Source: an uncultured Clostridium sp. | GTDB taxonomy: Bacteria; Bacillota; Clostridia; TANB77; CAG-508 | NCBI GenBank assembly: GCA_900553685.1 | Contig: USEI01000001.1 | Location: 268,413-332,412 of the forward strand | DNA length: 64,000 nucleotides | Reading direction: 5' to 3' | Shown: positions 18,301 to 27,355 of the stretch, piece after piece | How positions within the stretch are numbered: position 1 is the stretch's first letter | Layout of the letters: each line of letters opens with the position of its first letter | Position numbers and translations under genes: made by a program | Notes under the pieces: model-generated | What the model was told of the DNA's origin: nothing | The model's input: the letters and a program-made list of their open reading frames with translations, nothing else | Database searches by the model: none

Positions 18301-19641
18301 ATGTTAAATAAAGTTTTAATTGCAAATAGAGGAGAAATTGCTGTAAGAATAATAAGAGCTTGTAAGGAAATGAACATTAGAACTGTTGCTGTTTATTCTG
18401 AAGCAGATAAAAATAGTCTACATACAAAACTTGCTGATGAAGCAGTTTGTATAGGTCCTGCTCCTTCTGCAAAAAGTTATTTAAATATAAAAAATATATT
18501 AGAAGCTGCTAGTTTAACTGGAAGTGATAGTATACATCCAGGTTTTGGTTTTTTATCTGAAAATGCACAATTTGCTAAAATGTGTGAGGAAAGTAATATA
18601 AAATTTATAGGACCATCATATAAAATTATTGATTTAATGGGAAATAAATCAAATGCAAAAGATCTTATGAAATCGGCTGGAGTTCCAGTAGTACCAGGAT
18701 CTGACGGAAGTTTAAAAAATTTCGAGGAAGCTAAAAAAATAGCTCAAGAAATAGGTTTCCCTATAATGCTTAAAGCTTCTGCTGGAGGCGGAGGAAAGGG
18801 AATTAGATTAGTAGAAAAAATAGAAGATTTAGAAGATGCTTATAATATAGTTAAACAAGAAGCAAAAGTTTCTTTTAATGATGATGAAATATATATGGAA
18901 AAATTTATTGTTAACCCAAGACATGTTGAAATACAAGTATTAGCAGATGAATTTGGAAATGTCATTCATCTTGGAGAAAGAGATTGTTCTGTTCAAAGAA
19001 GAAATCAAAAAGTATTAGAAGAAAGTCCATCAACTGTTTTAGATGAGAAATTAAGAGAAAAAATGGGAAATGCTGCAATAAAAGCAGTTAAAGCTTCTAA
19101 ATATTCTAATGCAGGAACAATAGAATTTTTAGTTGACAAAGATAAAAACTTTTATTTTATGGAAATGAATACTAGAATACAAGTTGAACATCCTGTTACA
19201 GAATGGGTCACAGGTGTTGATATTGTAAAAGAACAATTAAGGATTGCTTCAGGTGAAAAACTAAGATTTAAACAAGAAGACATAAATTTTAATGGACACA
19301 GTATAGAGTGTAGAATTAATGCTGAAAATCCAGATAAAAATTTCATGCCATGTCCAGGTGAAATAAAAGATTTAAATTTACCAGGTGGAAATGGAGTAAG
19401 AATTGATACAGCGGTATATTCAGGATATAAAATACCACCAACTTATGATTCTATGATAGCAAAACTAATAGTTCATGCTGAAAATAGAAAAGAAGCAATT
19501 TCTAAAATGAAAAGAGCACTAGAAGAGTGTATAATAGATGGAATAGATACAAATATAGATTTCTTATATAAGATATTAGAAAATGAAGATTTTATATCAG
19601 GAAATTTTGATACATCTTTTATTAGTAAGTTATTAGGTTGA
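18301..19641 (+). CDS. accC: Biotin carboxylase subunit of acetyl-CoA carboxylase (AccC)
   Basis: ATP-grasp enzyme that carboxylates biotin on AccB. 'IANRGEIAVRIIRACKE' at the N-terminus, the glycine-rich ATP loop 'KASAGGGGKGIRLVE' near residue 160, 'ERDCSVQRRNQKVLEESPS' and 'FMEMNTRIQVEHPVTE' around the catalytic Arg/Glu are all present. 446 residues is full length. AAGGAG 18 bases after fabZ. Confidence 0.97.
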   Translation: MLNKVLIANRGEIAVRIIRACKEMNIRTVAVYSEADKNSLHTKLADEAVCIGPAPSAKSYLNIKNILEAASLTGSDSIHPGFGFLSENAQFAKMCEESNIKFIGPSYKIIDLMGNKSNAKDLMKSAGVPVVPGSDGSLKNFEEAKKIAQEIGFPIMLKASAGGGGKGIRLVEKIEDLEDAYNIVKQEAKVSFNDDEIYMEKFIVNPRHVEIQVLADEFGNVIHLGERDCSVQRRNQKVLEESPSTVLDEKLREKMGNAAIKAVKASKYSNAGTIEFLVDKDKNFYFMEMNTRIQVEHPVTEWVTGVDIVKEQLRIASGEKLRFKQEDINFNGHSIECRINAENPDKNFMPCPGEIKDLNLPGGNGVRIDTAVYSGYKIPPTYDSMIAKLIVHAENRKEAISKMKRALEECIIDGIDTNIDFLYKILENEDFISGNFDTSFISKLLG

Positions 19642-19709
19642 TATATAAATAGATTGTTAAATATATAAAAAATGATACTTTTAACTTAAAAGAAAGGTTT
19701 TGTTTTAGT

Positions 19710-20549
19710 ATGATAATTGATAAATTAAAGAAAAGAAATCAAGTAAAAGATAATCTTAAAGATAGTAAAGTTGATATACCAGTTGGAAAATGGGTTAAAT
19801 GTGAAAAATGTGGTGAGATTCTATATAAAGAAACTCTACATGAAAATTTTAGTGTTTGTCCAAATTGTGGTAATCATTTTAGATTATCAGCAAGAAGAAG
19901 AATAAAACAAATAACTGATGAAAACAGTTTTATACCATTTGAAGTTGATGTAAAAGAAACTAATCCTTTAAATTTAGATGGTTATATGGAAAAGCTAGAA
20001 GGATTAAGAAATAAAACAGGAATAGATGAAGCTGTAGTTTGCGGAATAGGAAAAATAAACGAAGAAAAAGCTGTTATTTGTGTAATGGACGGAAATTTCT
20101 TAATGGGAAGTATGGGAAGTGTTGTTGGTGAAAAAATAACTTATTCTATAGAAAAAGCAATAGAACTTAATTTACCAATCATAATATTTTCAGTTTCTGG
20201 TGGAGCAAGAATGCAAGAAGGAATTATTTCTTTAATGCAAATGGCAAAAACTTCAAGTGCTATTGCCAAGTTAAATGATTCTGGAATACTTTTTATATCT
20301 GTTCTTACAGATCCAACTTATGGTGGTGTTACAGCAAGTTTTGCTTCACTTGGAGATATCATACTTGCTGAACCTAAAGCTATGATTGGTTTTGCAGGAC
20401 CAAGAGTTATAAAGCAAACTATTGGAGAAGAACTTCCAGAAGGATTTCAAACTTCAGAATTTTTATTAGAACATGGTTTTGTAGATAAAATAGTTGAAAG
20501 AAAAGATATGAAAGAAACACTTTATAAATTAATAAGATTTAATAAATAA
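19710..20549 (+). CDS. accD: Acetyl-CoA carboxylase carboxyltransferase beta subunit (AccD)
   Basis: Forms the carboxyltransferase with AccA, moving carboxylate to acetyl-CoA. The N-terminal zinc ribbon is intact: Cys-x2-Cys in 'KCEKCGE' and Cys-x2-Cys in 'VCPNCGNHF'. The crotonase-fold core has '[12 protein letters not shown]' and '[12 protein letters not shown]'. 279 residues is typical. AAAGGTTTTG before ATG; followed by accA after 20 bases. Confidence 0.96.
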   Translation: MIIDKLKKRNQVKDNLKDSKVDIPVGKWVKCEKCGEILYKETLHENFSVCPNCGNHFRLSARRRIKQITDENSFIPFEVDVKETNPLNLDGYMEKLEGLRNKTGIDEAVVCGIGKINEEKAVICVMDGNFLMGSMGSVVGEKITYSIEKAIELNLPIIIFSVSGGARMQEGIISLMQMAKTSSAIAKLNDSGILFISVLTDPTYGGVTASFASLGDIILAEPKAMIGFAGPRVIKQTIGEELPEGFQTSEFLLEHGFVDKIVERKDMKETLYKLIRFNK

Positions 20550-20569
20550 TTTATATAAGGAGGTATATT

Positions 20570-21505
20570 TTGACAGACTTAAGTGAAGAAATAAAAAATC
20601 TTGAGGAAGTTATTAAAGAACTTAATAATATTAGTAAAGATAGAATTATAGATGTTAGTGATGAGATTAAGGAAACCAAGGAAAAATTATTTAACTTGAG
20701 AAAAAAAGCTTATGAAAATTTAACTGCTTGGGATAAAGTTGAAATAGCAAGAAATCCTCAAAGACCAACAGCTTTAGACTATATAGAAATAATTTTTGAT
20801 GATTTTATGGAATTACATGGTGATAGAGCTTTTAAGGATGATAAAGCAATTGTTTGCGGACTAGGAAGAATTGGAAATCAAAATTATACAATAGTAGCTG
20901 AACAAAAGGGTAGAAATACTAAAGAAAATATACAAAGAAATTTTGGTATGCCTAATCCAGAAAGTTATAGAAAAGGCATTAGATTTATGAAACAAGCTGA
21001 GAAGTTTCATAGACCAATAATAACTTTTATTGATACAAAAGGTGCTTATCCAGGAATTGGAGCAGAAGAAAGAGGTCAAGGTGAGGCTATAGCAAGAAGT
21101 ATGATGGAGATGGCAAATTTAAAAGTTCCAATAATTGCAATAGTAATAGGTGAAGGTTCTAGTGGTGGAGCTTTAGCAATAGGAATAGGAGATAAAGTTA
21201 TTATGCTAGAAAATTCGATTTATTCTATACTTTCACCAGAAGGATATGCGAGTATTCTTTGGAAAGATGGAACAAGAGTTAAAGAAGCAGCTGAAAAAAT
21301 GAAACTTACAGCGCAAGATTTATATGATTTTGGAGTTATTGATGAAATAATTAAAGAGCCTGTTGGTGGAGCACATTTTGACAAAAAATTTGTAGCGCAA
21401 AATATAAAAGAATATATAGAAAAAACAACACCTAAATTAATTAATAAGGATATAGAAACTTTAGTTTCTGAAAGATATGATAAATTCAGAAAAATAGGAA
21501 GATAA
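20570..21505 (+). CDS. accA: Acetyl-CoA carboxylase carboxyltransferase alpha subunit (AccA)
   Basis: Partner of AccD. N-terminal coiled helix, then 'LHGDRAFKDDKAIVCGLG', 'FGMPNPESYRKGIRFMK', 'FIDTKGAYPGIGAEERGQGE' and 'GEGSSGGALAIGIGD' (oxyanion loop). 311 residues is typical. The start is TTG with a perfect AAGGAGGT 5 bases before. Last acc gene; fabI follows after 182 bases with no gene or clear terminator between them. Confidence 0.96.
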   Translation: MTDLSEEIKNLEEVIKELNNISKDRIIDVSDEIKETKEKLFNLRKKAYENLTAWDKVEIARNPQRPTALDYIEIIFDDFMELHGDRAFKDDKAIVCGLGRIGNQNYTIVAEQKGRNTKENIQRNFGMPNPESYRKGIRFMKQAEKFHRPIITFIDTKGAYPGIGAEERGQGEAIARSMMEMANLKVPIIAIVIGEGSSGGALAIGIGDKVIMLENSIYSILSPEGYASILWKDGTRVKEAAEKMKLTAQDLYDFGVIDEIIKEPVGGAHFDKKFVAQNIKEYIEKTTPKLINKDIETLVSERYDKFRKIGR

Positions 21506-21687
21506 ATTGAAATAAATTTTATTTATTAAAATTATAATACAAATAATAAAAATGATTAATAAAGAGTATATGATTTAATTAGGAGTAATAGTATTAAATA
21601 TGCATAATATTTAAATAAAAAATAACGTTTAAAATAACTAATATAATAATAATATTAGTAAAATATAAAGTAAAAAGGAGAAAAAAG

Positions 21688-22458
21688 ATGATATTAAAAG
21701 ACAAAACAATTTTAATTATGGGAATTAGAAACAAATGGAGTATTGCTTATGGCGCTGCTAAAGCTGCTTATGAACAAGGAGCAAAATTAATTTTTACATT
21801 TATGGGAGAAGAAAACAGAGAAAAAATAGAAGAACTTGTATCTGAATTTAAAGGATTTAAGGCATATACTTGTGATGCTTCAAAAGATGAAGAAATAGAA
21901 AGTTTATTTAAAACAATAAAAAATGATTATGGGAAAATTGATGGAATTTTACATAGTATAGCACATGCAAATACAGAAGATTTAAGAAATGATTTTATAA
22001 ATACAAGTAAAGAAGGATTTGCTCATGCGAATGATGTTAGTGCATATAGTTTAGTTGCTGTAGCTAGAATTGCAAGAGATTTAGAAGTTTTAAATGAAAA
22101 TGCAAGTATAACAGCTTTAACATATTATGGTTCAACAAAAGTTTTACCAGGGTATAATGTAATGGGAGTTGCAAAAGCAGCTTTAGAATGTAGTATTAGA
22201 TATTTAGCTGATAACTTAGGTCCTATGGGAGTAAGAGTAAATGCTATATCAGCAGGTCCAATAAAAACTTTATCTGCTAAAGGAATTAAAGATTTTAATT
22301 CAATTTTAAGTGTAGTTGAGGAAAAAGCACCATTAAGAAGAAATGTAACAACAGAAGAGGTTGGAAATGCAGTTACTTTCTTATTAAGTGATATGTCAAG
22401 AGCAATTACAGGTCAAGTAATTTATGCAGATAGTGGATATAATATTATGGGATTATAA
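21688..22458 (+). CDS. fabI: Enoyl-ACP reductase (FabI)
   Basis: NADH/NADPH-dependent reductase that completes each elongation round. 'IMGIRNKWSIAYGAAKAAYE' is the dinucleotide motif; the active site is 'YYGSTKVLPGYNVMGVAKAA', where Tyr and Lys form the YxxxxxxK pair; 'ISAGPIKTLSAKGI' contacts substrate and is where triclosan-type inhibitors bind. 256 residues is normal. AAGGAG before ATG. A second, flavin-type candidate reductase follows. Confidence 0.96.
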   Translation: MILKDKTILIMGIRNKWSIAYGAAKAAYEQGAKLIFTFMGEENREKIEELVSEFKGFKAYTCDASKDEEIESLFKTIKNDYGKIDGILHSIAHANTEDLRNDFINTSKEGFAHANDVSAYSLVAVARIARDLEVLNENASITALTYYGSTKVLPGYNVMGVAKAALECSIRYLADNLGPMGVRVNAISAGPIKTLSAKGIKDFNSILSVVEEKAPLRRNVTTEEVGNAVTFLLSDMSRAITGQVIYADSGYNIMGL

Positions 22459-22553
22459 AATTTAAAATATTTTATAATTAGTGTTATTCTATAACTTACA
22501 GTAATTTACTTTATAAGTTTTAATTTATTATATAAAGTAGATATTATATAAAA

Positions 22554-22585
22554 TATATGGTGATAATAAATCACCTATATTTTTT
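22554..22585 (+). terminator. Terminator after fabI
   Basis: GGTGAT (22559-22564) pairs with ATCACC (22570-22575) around AATAA, extended by imperfect AT pairs and followed by a T run. Confidence 0.6.
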
Positions 22586-22702
22586 AAAGCATATCTAGAG
22601 TTTAAAACTATATAATAAGATAAGAGGTATTATATGATAGAATAATTTGAATTGTTTTGTTGTTTTATAACTATATATTTATTAAAAATAGGAGATGGAA
22701 AT

Positions 22703-23785
22703 ATGAAATTACCAGAGTTAAAAATAGGAGATTTAGTTGCCAAGGTTCCAATTATTCAAGGTGGAATGGGAGTTGGAATATCACGTTCAAAATTAGCTGG
22801 AGCAGTTGCAAAAGAAGGAGGAATAGGTGTTATATCAACAGCTCAAATTGGCTTTGACGAACCAGATTTTGAAACAAATACTCTAAATGCTAATTTGAGA
22901 GCTTTAGAAAAACATATAAAAAAAGCAAAAGAAATTTCTGAAGGAAATGGAATTGTAGCTATAAACATAATGAGCGTTACAAATTTTTATAAAGAAAATG
23001 TAAAGAAAGCTATTGAAAGTGGTATAGATTTGATAATTTCAGGAGCAGGACTTCCAAAAGAATTACCTAAACTTGTAGAAGGAACTAAAGTAAAAATTGC
23101 ACCAATAATATCTTCTGCAAGAGGTGCAGTCCTTATGATTAAATTATGGCTAAGACAAAAACGTCTTCCAGATATGATTGTAGTAGAAGGACCAGAAGCA
23201 GGTGGACATCTAGGATTTTCAAGAGAAGAACTAGAAGATAAAAATAGAAAAGATATATATCAAATAGTAAAAGAAGTAGTTCAAAAGGTTAAAGAATTTG
23301 AAATAGAGTATAATACAAGAATACCTGTTATAGCAGCCGGAGGAATATATACAGGTAAAGATATTAAAAAGGCTTTAGAGTATGGTGCTGCTGGAGTGCA
23401 GATGGCAACTAGATTTGTAGCAACAGAAGAATGTGATGCAGATATAAAATATAAAGAAACTTATATAAAAGCTACAAAAGAAGAGATAGAGATTGTACAA
23501 AGTCCAGTAGGAATGCCGGGTAGAGCAATTAACAATAAATTTATGAAAGAAGTAGAAAAAAGAAAATTAGCAGGAATAAAAGGAACAGATAAAAAGTGTT
23601 TAAATTGTATAAAAACATGTAATCCAAAAGAAACACCTTATTGTATAACAAGAGCTCTAATAAATGCTGTAGAAGGTAATATAGATGATGCTTTATTATT
23701 TGTTGGTAGTAATGCTTACAAAATAGATAAAATAACAACCGTAAAAAAATTAATCGAAGAGCTTGTTTCTGAAGCTTCAGAATAA
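22703..23785 (+). CDS. FabK/nitronate monooxygenase-like FMN enzyme
   Basis: A TIM-barrel FMN protein, 360 residues. 'IIQGGMGVGISRSKLAGAVA' and 'GVISTAQIG' at the N-terminus, 'VVEGPEAGGHLGFS' with the conserved His, 'VIAAGGIYTGKDIKKALEYG' and 'GVQMATRFVATEECD' mark the 2-nitropropane dioxygenase family. It is longer than FabK (about 315) by a cysteine-bearing tail, 'CLNCIKTCNPKETPYCI', that suggests a metal site or disulfides. With fabI present, it may be a second enoyl-ACP reductase or a detoxifying nitronate monooxygenase. Start ATG 22703 has AGGAG 10 bases upstream; the frame is open further upstream from a TTG at 22652 without a site. Confidence 0.88.
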   Translation: MKLPELKIGDLVAKVPIIQGGMGVGISRSKLAGAVAKEGGIGVISTAQIGFDEPDFETNTLNANLRALEKHIKKAKEISEGNGIVAINIMSVTNFYKENVKKAIESGIDLIISGAGLPKELPKLVEGTKVKIAPIISSARGAVLMIKLWLRQKRLPDMIVVEGPEAGGHLGFSREELEDKNRKDIYQIVKEVVQKVKEFEIEYNTRIPVIAAGGIYTGKDIKKALEYGAAGVQMATRFVATEECDADIKYKETYIKATKEEIEIVQSPVGMPGRAINNKFMKEVEKRKLAGIKGTDKKCLNCIKTCNPKETPYCITRALINAVEGNIDDALLFVGSNAYKIDKITTVKKLIEELVSEASE

Positions 23786-23930
23786 AATTATGTTAATTAG
23801 AAATAATTAATATAATTTTATATGTCTAACAACAACTTTTTCAATAACCTAATATTTTATAATATTATTATAAAATATTATAGTTACACTAAATAATCAC
23901 TTTGAATATTATATTTGAGGTGATTTTTTT

Positions 23931-24788
23931 ATGAAATTAGGTTTATGTCTTTCAGGAGGAGGAATAAAAGGATTTGCACATATTGGAGCGATAAGAGCTT
24001 TAGAAGAGGCAAATATTAAATTTTATTTTATATCAGGAACAAGTTCAGGAAGCATAGTATCCTGTTTATATGCGTCAGGATTTACAGTTGATGAAATTTA
24101 CGAAATATTTAAAAAATATGTGAATCAAATAAAATATATAGACATTAAAAATATTTTGAAATTTTTAAAAAATGCAATATTAAAAAGAAATTTTAATATT
24201 GATGGATTAAATAGTGGTGAAAAAATAAAAAAGCTAGTTAATGAAATTTGCAAAACAAAAGGAATTGAAAATATAAATCAGATAAAAATGCCATTACTTA
24301 TTCCAGCGGTTAATATTAATAATGAAAAAGTATATGTGTTTTCCAATAATATATTACAGAACAACTGTGACGAAGTAAAATACATAAATAATGTTAATAT
24401 TGGAACAGCAGTTCAAGCTAGTTGTAGTTATCCAGGAATATTTTCACCATGCAAATATAAAGGAGAGCTTTTAGTAGATGGTGGAATTTCTGAAAACTTA
24501 CCTTGGAGAGAAACTAAAAGAGCTGGAGCAGATAAAGTGCTTAGTATAGTTTTTACAAATAAAGATAGAAAATGTTGTAAAAATTTATTTGAGGTTATAA
24601 GCAAATCTTTTTCAATACTTTGCCATGAACTTTACAAATATGAATGGGAAGGAACAGATTATTTGTTAAAAATAGATACAGAAAGTGTAGGATTACTAGA
24701 GAAATCTAAAATAGAAGAACTATATAATCAAGGCTATGAACAAACAAAGAAAAAAATTAATGAAATAAAAACAAAATTAAGCTTATAA
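23931..24788 (+). CDS. Patatin-like phospholipase (RssA type)
   Basis: A Ser-Asp dyad acyl hydrolase. 'GLCLSGGGIKGFAHIGAIRA' is the oxyanion hole, the nucleophile is in 'ISGTSSGSIVSCL' (GxSxG), and the catalytic Asp in 'LLVDGGISENLPW' (DGG). 285 residues matches bacterial patatins of the YchK/RssA group, which act on membrane or neutral lipids. TGAGGTG before ATG. It directly follows the fatty-acid genes, so lipid turnover fits, but it has its own upstream spacing of 145 bases with an AT-rich dyad. Confidence 0.93.
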   Translation: MKLGLCLSGGGIKGFAHIGAIRALEEANIKFYFISGTSSGSIVSCLYASGFTVDEIYEIFKKYVNQIKYIDIKNILKFLKNAILKRNFNIDGLNSGEKIKKLVNEICKTKGIENINQIKMPLLIPAVNINNEKVYVFSNNILQNNCDEVKYINNVNIGTAVQASCSYPGIFSPCKYKGELLVDGGISENLPWRETKRAGADKVLSIVFTNKDRKCCKNLFEVISKSFSILCHELYKYEWEGTDYLLKIDTESVGLLEKSKIEELYNQGYEQTKKKINEIKTKLSL

Positions 24789-24864
24789 AATTATAAAAAT
24801 GCTTTGAAAATGTATAAATTTTTATTATGTAGATATTATATATAGAAATTCTTAAAATGAGACA

Positions 24865-24892
24865 TTGTTAAAAAAAATTTTTATGGTATAAT
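24865..24892 (+). promoter_or_regulatory. Promoter for the CmpB-like gene
   Basis: TTGTTA at 24865-24870 and TG-G-TATAAT with TATAAT at 24887-24892, 16-base spacer. Confidence 0.65.
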
Positions 24893-24930
24893 AAAAACAC
24901 AAAAAGATATCTCTATAAAAGGAGTTTTTT

Positions 24931-26013
24931 ATGTTAAAAAGTATTGAAATATATATATTATTGTTTTTTACTTATTCTTTTTTAGGATGGGTAATGGAAT
25001 CTATTGGAGGCATTTTAAAGGTAAAGAAATTTGTAAACAGAGGTTTTTTAATAGGACCATATTGTCCTGTATATGGAACTGGGGTTGTTTTGATAAGTAT
25101 CTTACTAAAAAACTATACAGAAGATATATTTGCACTTTTCATACTTTCAACAGTTATTTGCGGTTTACTAGAATATACTACAAGTTATATTATGGAAAAG
25201 TTATTCAATGCTAGGTGGTGGGATTATACAAATAGAAAGTTTAATATAAATGGAAGAATTTGTTTAGAGACCTTAATTCCTTTTGGCATAGCAGGAACAA
25301 CAATTATATGTTTAATTAATCCATTTTTTATTAATATTTATTTGAAAATACCAGATTTAGCAAGAGATATAATAACTATTATTTTGAGTTTTTTATTTGT
25401 TATAGATGTTATAATATCTTTCAAAATAATTATAAGCTTTAAAGGAGAAACTTATAAAGAAAAAGATAATACTGAAGAAATAGGAAACAAAGTGAAAGAT
25501 AAGGCAGAAGATGTTTTAATGAAAGCTGAATCAGATGTTATAATATTTAGCAGAAGATTAAAAGTAAAGGGATTGAAATTTCAAAGAACGGTAAAATATC
25601 ATAGAACAAAGATGATTGGAACACTTACTGAGTCTCCACGAGAATTAGCAGAAAAAATAAGAATGCAAAGAGAAGCTATTACAGAAAGATTAATTAACAA
25701 AAAAGATGAATTTGATACACAAATAAAATTAAAAAAATCTGAGTGGGAAATGAAACAAAAAGAATCTAAACAAATTTTTGATCAAAAGATTAGAAAAACT
25801 AAAGAAGAATTTGAAACTTTCCAAAAATCTTCTATTCAAAAACTAGATAATACTTTAAAAAGCATAAAAAATAATTCAGAAGAAATAACTAAAAAGGTTG
25901 TTGAAAATTTTAAACAAAAATCAGTTTTAAGAAAAAGATTAATGGAAGCTTTTCCCAAATTACAAGTAAAGCAACCAAAAGATAAGAAAAAAAAGAATAA
26001 AACCAATAACTAA
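24931..26013 (+). CDS. CmpB-like (putative ABC transporter permease, PF06541) protein with coiled-coil tail
   Basis: The first 185 residues hold about five membrane helices with the family's 'YSFLGWVMESI', 'RGFLIGPYCPVYGTG', 'LLEYTTSYIMEKLFNARWWD' and 'NGRICLE' signatures. Despite the Pfam name the family's role is unproven. From residue 185 on the protein is a long hydrophilic, lysine/glutamate-rich tail predicted helical and coiled-coil, ending [13 protein letters not shown]. Basic membrane proteins with such a tail may touch DNA, RNA or the wall. 360 residues; AAGGAG before ATG. Monocistronic. Confidence 0.85.
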   Translation: MLKSIEIYILLFFTYSFLGWVMESIGGILKVKKFVNRGFLIGPYCPVYGTGVVLISILLKNYTEDIFALFILSTVICGLLEYTTSYIMEKLFNARWWDYTNRKFNINGRICLETLIPFGIAGTTIICLINPFFINIYLKIPDLARDIITIILSFLFVIDVIISFKIIISFKGETYKEKDNTEEIGNKVKDKAEDVLMKAESDVIIFSRRLKVKGLKFQRTVKYHRTKMIGTLTESPRELAEKIRMQREAITERLINKKDEFDTQIKLKKSEWEMKQKESKQIFDQKIRKTKEEFETFQKSSIQKLDNTLKSIKNNSEEITKKVVENFKQKSVLRKRLMEAFPKLQVKQPKDKKKKNKTNN

Positions 26014-26084
26014 TGTTGAAAAGTTAATGTTTTTATGTTATTATAACATGAATTAAAAATTTATATATAAAAAGGAGACCAAAA

Positions 26085-26555
26085 ATGGAAAATATTACTG
26101 ATGAAAATTATATAGGTTTAATTTGTAATGGAGAATTCAATGCAATTCCAGATTTTAAAATTGGCGAATTGTTTGAATCATTTTTTGATAATATAAACTA
26201 CAATGTTGTAAAAGAAAATAAACAAGTCTATGTTGATTTTACTGGAGAAGCTACTTGTGATGACGAGCCTTGTACAATTTTAATAAGATTTGCAGTAGAT
26301 GATAATGCAGAAGAATTTGAAATTAAAGAGATAAAAGTTGATGATGAAATTCTTAGTGAAGATGAGAGTTTGGATCTATTAGAAGATATTGCTTATGCAG
26401 GCGGAGCTGTAATGGAAGATGATGATTATTGTGATTCAGATTGTGCTCATTGTATGCATGATTGTACTAATACTTATGATGAAAATGATGAAGATGACGA
26501 CGAATGTGACTTTGACGATGAAAATGACGATAAAGACGATGAAGATAATTCTTAG
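26085..26555 (+). CDS. Acidic small protein, unknown function
   Basis: 156 residues. The first 100 form a mixed alpha-beta domain (pattern 'QVYVDFTGEATCDDEPCTIL', 'EFEIKEIKVDD'). The end is cysteine-bearing ('DSDCAHCMHDC') and then almost only Asp/Glu/Asn. It resembles DUF-type cytoplasmic proteins of unknown role; the CxxC pairs could bind metal. AAAGGAGACC before ATG. No recognised homologue family. Confidence 0.7.
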   Translation: MENITDENYIGLICNGEFNAIPDFKIGELFESFFDNINYNVVKENKQVYVDFTGEATCDDEPCTILIRFAVDDNAEEFEIKEIKVDDEILSEDESLDLLEDIAYAGGAVMEDDDYCDSDCAHCMHDCTNTYDENDEDDDECDFDDENDDKDDEDNS

Positions 26556-26631
26556 TAATTTTATGTAAATTTTGCTATACTCATCACATAATATATTAAA
26601 AAATAATATTATATATAAAGGAGGAAGCAAA

Positions 26632-26787
26632 ATGATTTGGTGTAAATTTAGAAAAATAATAGCAGGAGCTCTTATAGGACTCGGAATAGGTATTATTTTA
26701 GTTCTATTTCTTCCTCCTGTGGCCTGGATATTCATAATGGGAGTAGCAATGTTTATCGGAGGCATAAAATTTTTACTAGGTAAATAG
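26632..26787 (+). CDS. 51-residue hydrophobic protein with two membrane helices
   Basis: Sequence pattern: basic start 'MIWCKFRKIIAGAL', a Gly-rich helix to about residue 27, a Leu/Pro turn 'FLPPVAW', then a second Gly-rich helix and 'KFLLGK'. A perfect AAGGAGG site precedes ATG 26632; a TTG at 26572 opens the same frame but lacks a site. The gene stops 11 bases before the spoVM start and shares its transcript. Tiny hairpin membrane protein, function unknown. Confidence 0.75.
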   Translation: MIWCKFRKIIAGALIGLGIGIILVLFLPPVAWIFIMGVAMFIGGIKFLLGK

Positions 26788-26798
26788 GAGGAAGACAG

Positions 26799-26876
26799 AT
26801 GACAATTGTTGTAAAAAAAGTACCTAAATTTTTAAGAGGATTTGTAAAATTCATTTTCGGAATTAAATCTACATAA
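26799..26876 (+). CDS. spoVM: Stage V sporulation protein SpoVM
   Basis: A 25-residue peptide, 'MTIVVKKVPKFLRGFVKFIF' then GIKST. It matches B. subtilis SpoVM in length, a short beta start, the conserved 'PKFL' with the central proline, and an amphipathic helix with lysine/arginine on one face and Phe/Ile/Val on the other. SpoVM senses forespore membrane curvature and recruits SpoIVA to build the spore coat base. AGGAGGAAGA precedes ATG. In B. subtilis spoVM lies next to rpmB; here rpmB is 250 bases downstream on the other strand, which supports the call. It is too short for ordinary gene prediction. Confidence 0.78.
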   Translation: MTIVVKKVPKFLRGFVKFIFGIKST

Positions 26877-26900
26877 AATTTAGGGAAAAATATGTAAGAG

Positions 26901-26938
26901 TTTTAAATAATAGGAAATAGTTTTCCTATTATTTAAAA
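26901..26938 (+). terminator. Likely terminator after spoVM
   Basis: 17-bp stem (26901-26917 with 26922-26938), 4-base loop. The T-run after it is short, so efficiency is uncertain. Confidence 0.5.
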
Positions 26939-27059
26939 TTTATAAAATATTAATTATACTATAAATATAAAATATGCAGAATATGATATTCAAAATAACT
27001 TTATTAATTTTAGAAAAATATTTAGTAATAAAATGTTATTTATGAAAATGATATAAAAT

Positions 27060-27099
27060 AAAAAAAGAAAAATCTACTTACATAGGTTTTTCTTTTTTT
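27060..27099 (-). terminator. rpmB terminator
   Basis: 17-bp stem (27060-27076 with 27083-27099, one G-T pair), 6-base loop, with T7 after it on the minus strand. Confidence 0.75.
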
Positions 27100-27127
27100 A
27101 TATATTATAATTATTAATTTTGTATTA

Positions 27128-27328
27128 TTAAACAGCTCTTTGAACTTTTCCAGAACGTAAACATTTAGAACATACACAAACTCTTTTAACTTTTCCATCT
27201 ATAACAGCTTTTACAGTTCTTAAGTTTGGTTTTACTGTTCTAGTAGTTCTTTTACTGATATGAGAACGAGTAATACTAAGTTGTTTTCCAAAGCTTGTTT
27301 CTTTTCCACAAAATGCGCATTTTGCCAT
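27128..27328 (-). CDS. rpmB: 50S ribosomal protein L28
   Basis: 66-residue large-subunit ribosomal protein. 'MAKCAFCGKETSFGKQLS' at the start, 'RTTRTVKPNLRTV' in the core, and 'CVCSKCLRSGKV' at the end; the CxxC pairs mark the zinc-binding form. The start ATG 27328 has GGAGGTG upstream; the frame stays open to 27469 but without a site. Upstream is a 15-base dyad with a partner in the fab promoter. It faces spoVM. Confidence 0.96.
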   Translation of the reverse strand: MAKCAFCGKETSFGKQLSITRSHISKRTTRTVKPNLRTVKAVIDGKVKRVCVCSKCLRSGKVQRAV

Positions 27329-27355
27329 ATCTAAAGCACCTCCATTATTTTTAAT

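Noticed and set aside
23850..23880. Perfect AT-rich dyad upstream of the patatin gene, considered as terminator or operator
   Set aside because: The 13-bp stem has no T tract and no GC; in this AT-rich DNA such dyads are frequent, so I do not assign it.
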